DNA of 5,238 bases from an uncultured Lachnospiraceae bacterium. Lineage in GTDB: Bacteria > Bacillota > Clostridia > Lachnospirales > Lachnospiraceae. The stretch spans positions 1 to 5,238 of the forward strand of contig CAMWWJ010000235.1 in NCBI GenBank assembly GCA_947177925.1. The letters run 5' to 3'. Under the pieces are notes generated by a model, which saw only the letters and a program-made list of their open reading frames with translations, was not told the DNA's origin and made no database searches. Shown here piece after piece: positions 5,035-5,238 of the stretch (position 1 is the stretch's first letter; the number at the start of each line of letters is the position of its first letter). The position numbers and the translations under genes were made by a program.

Positions 5035-5238
5035 AAAATTTCCGCGGTTCCACTCTAATAAAGGATTGCTCCTTCCCTTAAGTCCTTAACGCGGAAAACG
5101 TATCCTGCTACTTGGTACAGAGGATGTTCCGTTCTGTCCGTTCACAAAATCAGCTCACAGATGCACTTCCATCCTGTTCTTATGAAGATTGCTTTCAGCC
5201 GATGGCAATCTCTCTCTTTCATATTTCCAGCATGTACT
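5007..5238 (-). promoter_or_regulatory. T-box riboswitch leader, Cys (UGC) specifier, upstream of cysE-cysS (5' end cut by window)
   Basis: This leader senses uncharged tRNA-Cys and controls read-through into cysE. The T-box core AGAGTGGAACCGCGG is at 5056-5042. Stem I can be folded by eye. The AGUA motif of the specifier loop is at 5238-5235. CATGCTG (5234-5228) pairs with CAGGATG (5176-5170) with one G·G mismatch. TATGAA (5223-5218) pairs with TTCATA (5186-5181). An AG-rich bulge follows, then GATTGC (5210-5205) pairs with GCAATC (5192-5187) around an apical loop carrying GGCUG, the GNUG motif. The specifier loop reads GAAG-UGC-A, with UGC at 5165-5163, a Cys codon followed by the usual purine. 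For antitermination, AGAG (5056-5053) and GCG (5045-5043), flanking the UGGAACC bulge, can pair with CUCU (5031-5028) and CGU (5034-5032), the 5' arm of the terminator. The base of Stem I lies outside the window. Cys specificity agrees with the two genes that follow. Confidence 0.95.

Noticed and set aside
1..5238. Mobile element, CRISPR array, prophage or novel defence system
   Set aside because: There are no spaced direct repeats, transposase or integrase frames, or effector-like genes. The tRNA 3' end shows no second copy within the window that would mark an attachment site.

Overview
The window looks like part of the chromosome of a low-GC, endospore-forming member of the Clostridia, most likely Lachnospiraceae or a close relative. 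This rests on the gene order cysE-cysS-mrnC-rlmB-sigH, a cysteine T-box leader in front of it, strong AGGAG-type ribosome binding sites, and the presence of the sporulation sigma factor SigH. Every supported feature is on the minus strand, so the biology reads from high to low coordinates. I see no mobile element, CRISPR array, phage gene or undescribed defence system. This is core housekeeping DNA with a short, less conserved segment after sigH.

Layout in transcription order. 5238-5007 is a T-box riboswitch, cut by the window edge at the base of Stem I. Its specifier codon is UGC (Cys) and it ends in an intrinsic terminator. It controls cysE (serine O-acetyltransferase, 4977-4294) and cysS (cysteinyl-tRNA synthetase, 4258-2849). 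Next come mrnC (Mini-RNase III, 2864-2421, overlapping the end of cysS) and rlmB (23S rRNA 2'-O-methyltransferase, 2401-1661). After an 83-base gap comes sigH (start chosen at 1577, stop at 945). I see no convincing terminator or promoter between cysE and sigH, so all five genes may be read from the cysteine-responsive leader. A perfect 8-bp hairpin lies just before the sigH ribosome binding site.

After sigH the conserved order gives way to two small unrecognised genes. One encodes a 101-aa charged coiled-coil protein (852-547) with its own extended -10 promoter. The other encodes a 52-aa basic, Asn/Lys-rich protein (453-295) with a good ribosome binding site and a possible forespore-type (SigG) promoter. 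A stand-alone tRNA-Thr(GGU) gene follows at 232-160, with a near-consensus promoter and an intrinsic terminator. Bases 1-125 hold nothing I can support.

How the parts fit together: uncharged tRNA-Cys opens the T-box, which raises both cysteine precursor synthesis (CysE) and tRNA-Cys charging (CysS). MrnC and RlmB act on 23S rRNA maturation and modification. SigH directs the transition to stationary phase and sporulation. The small genes and the tRNA form separate transcription units further on.
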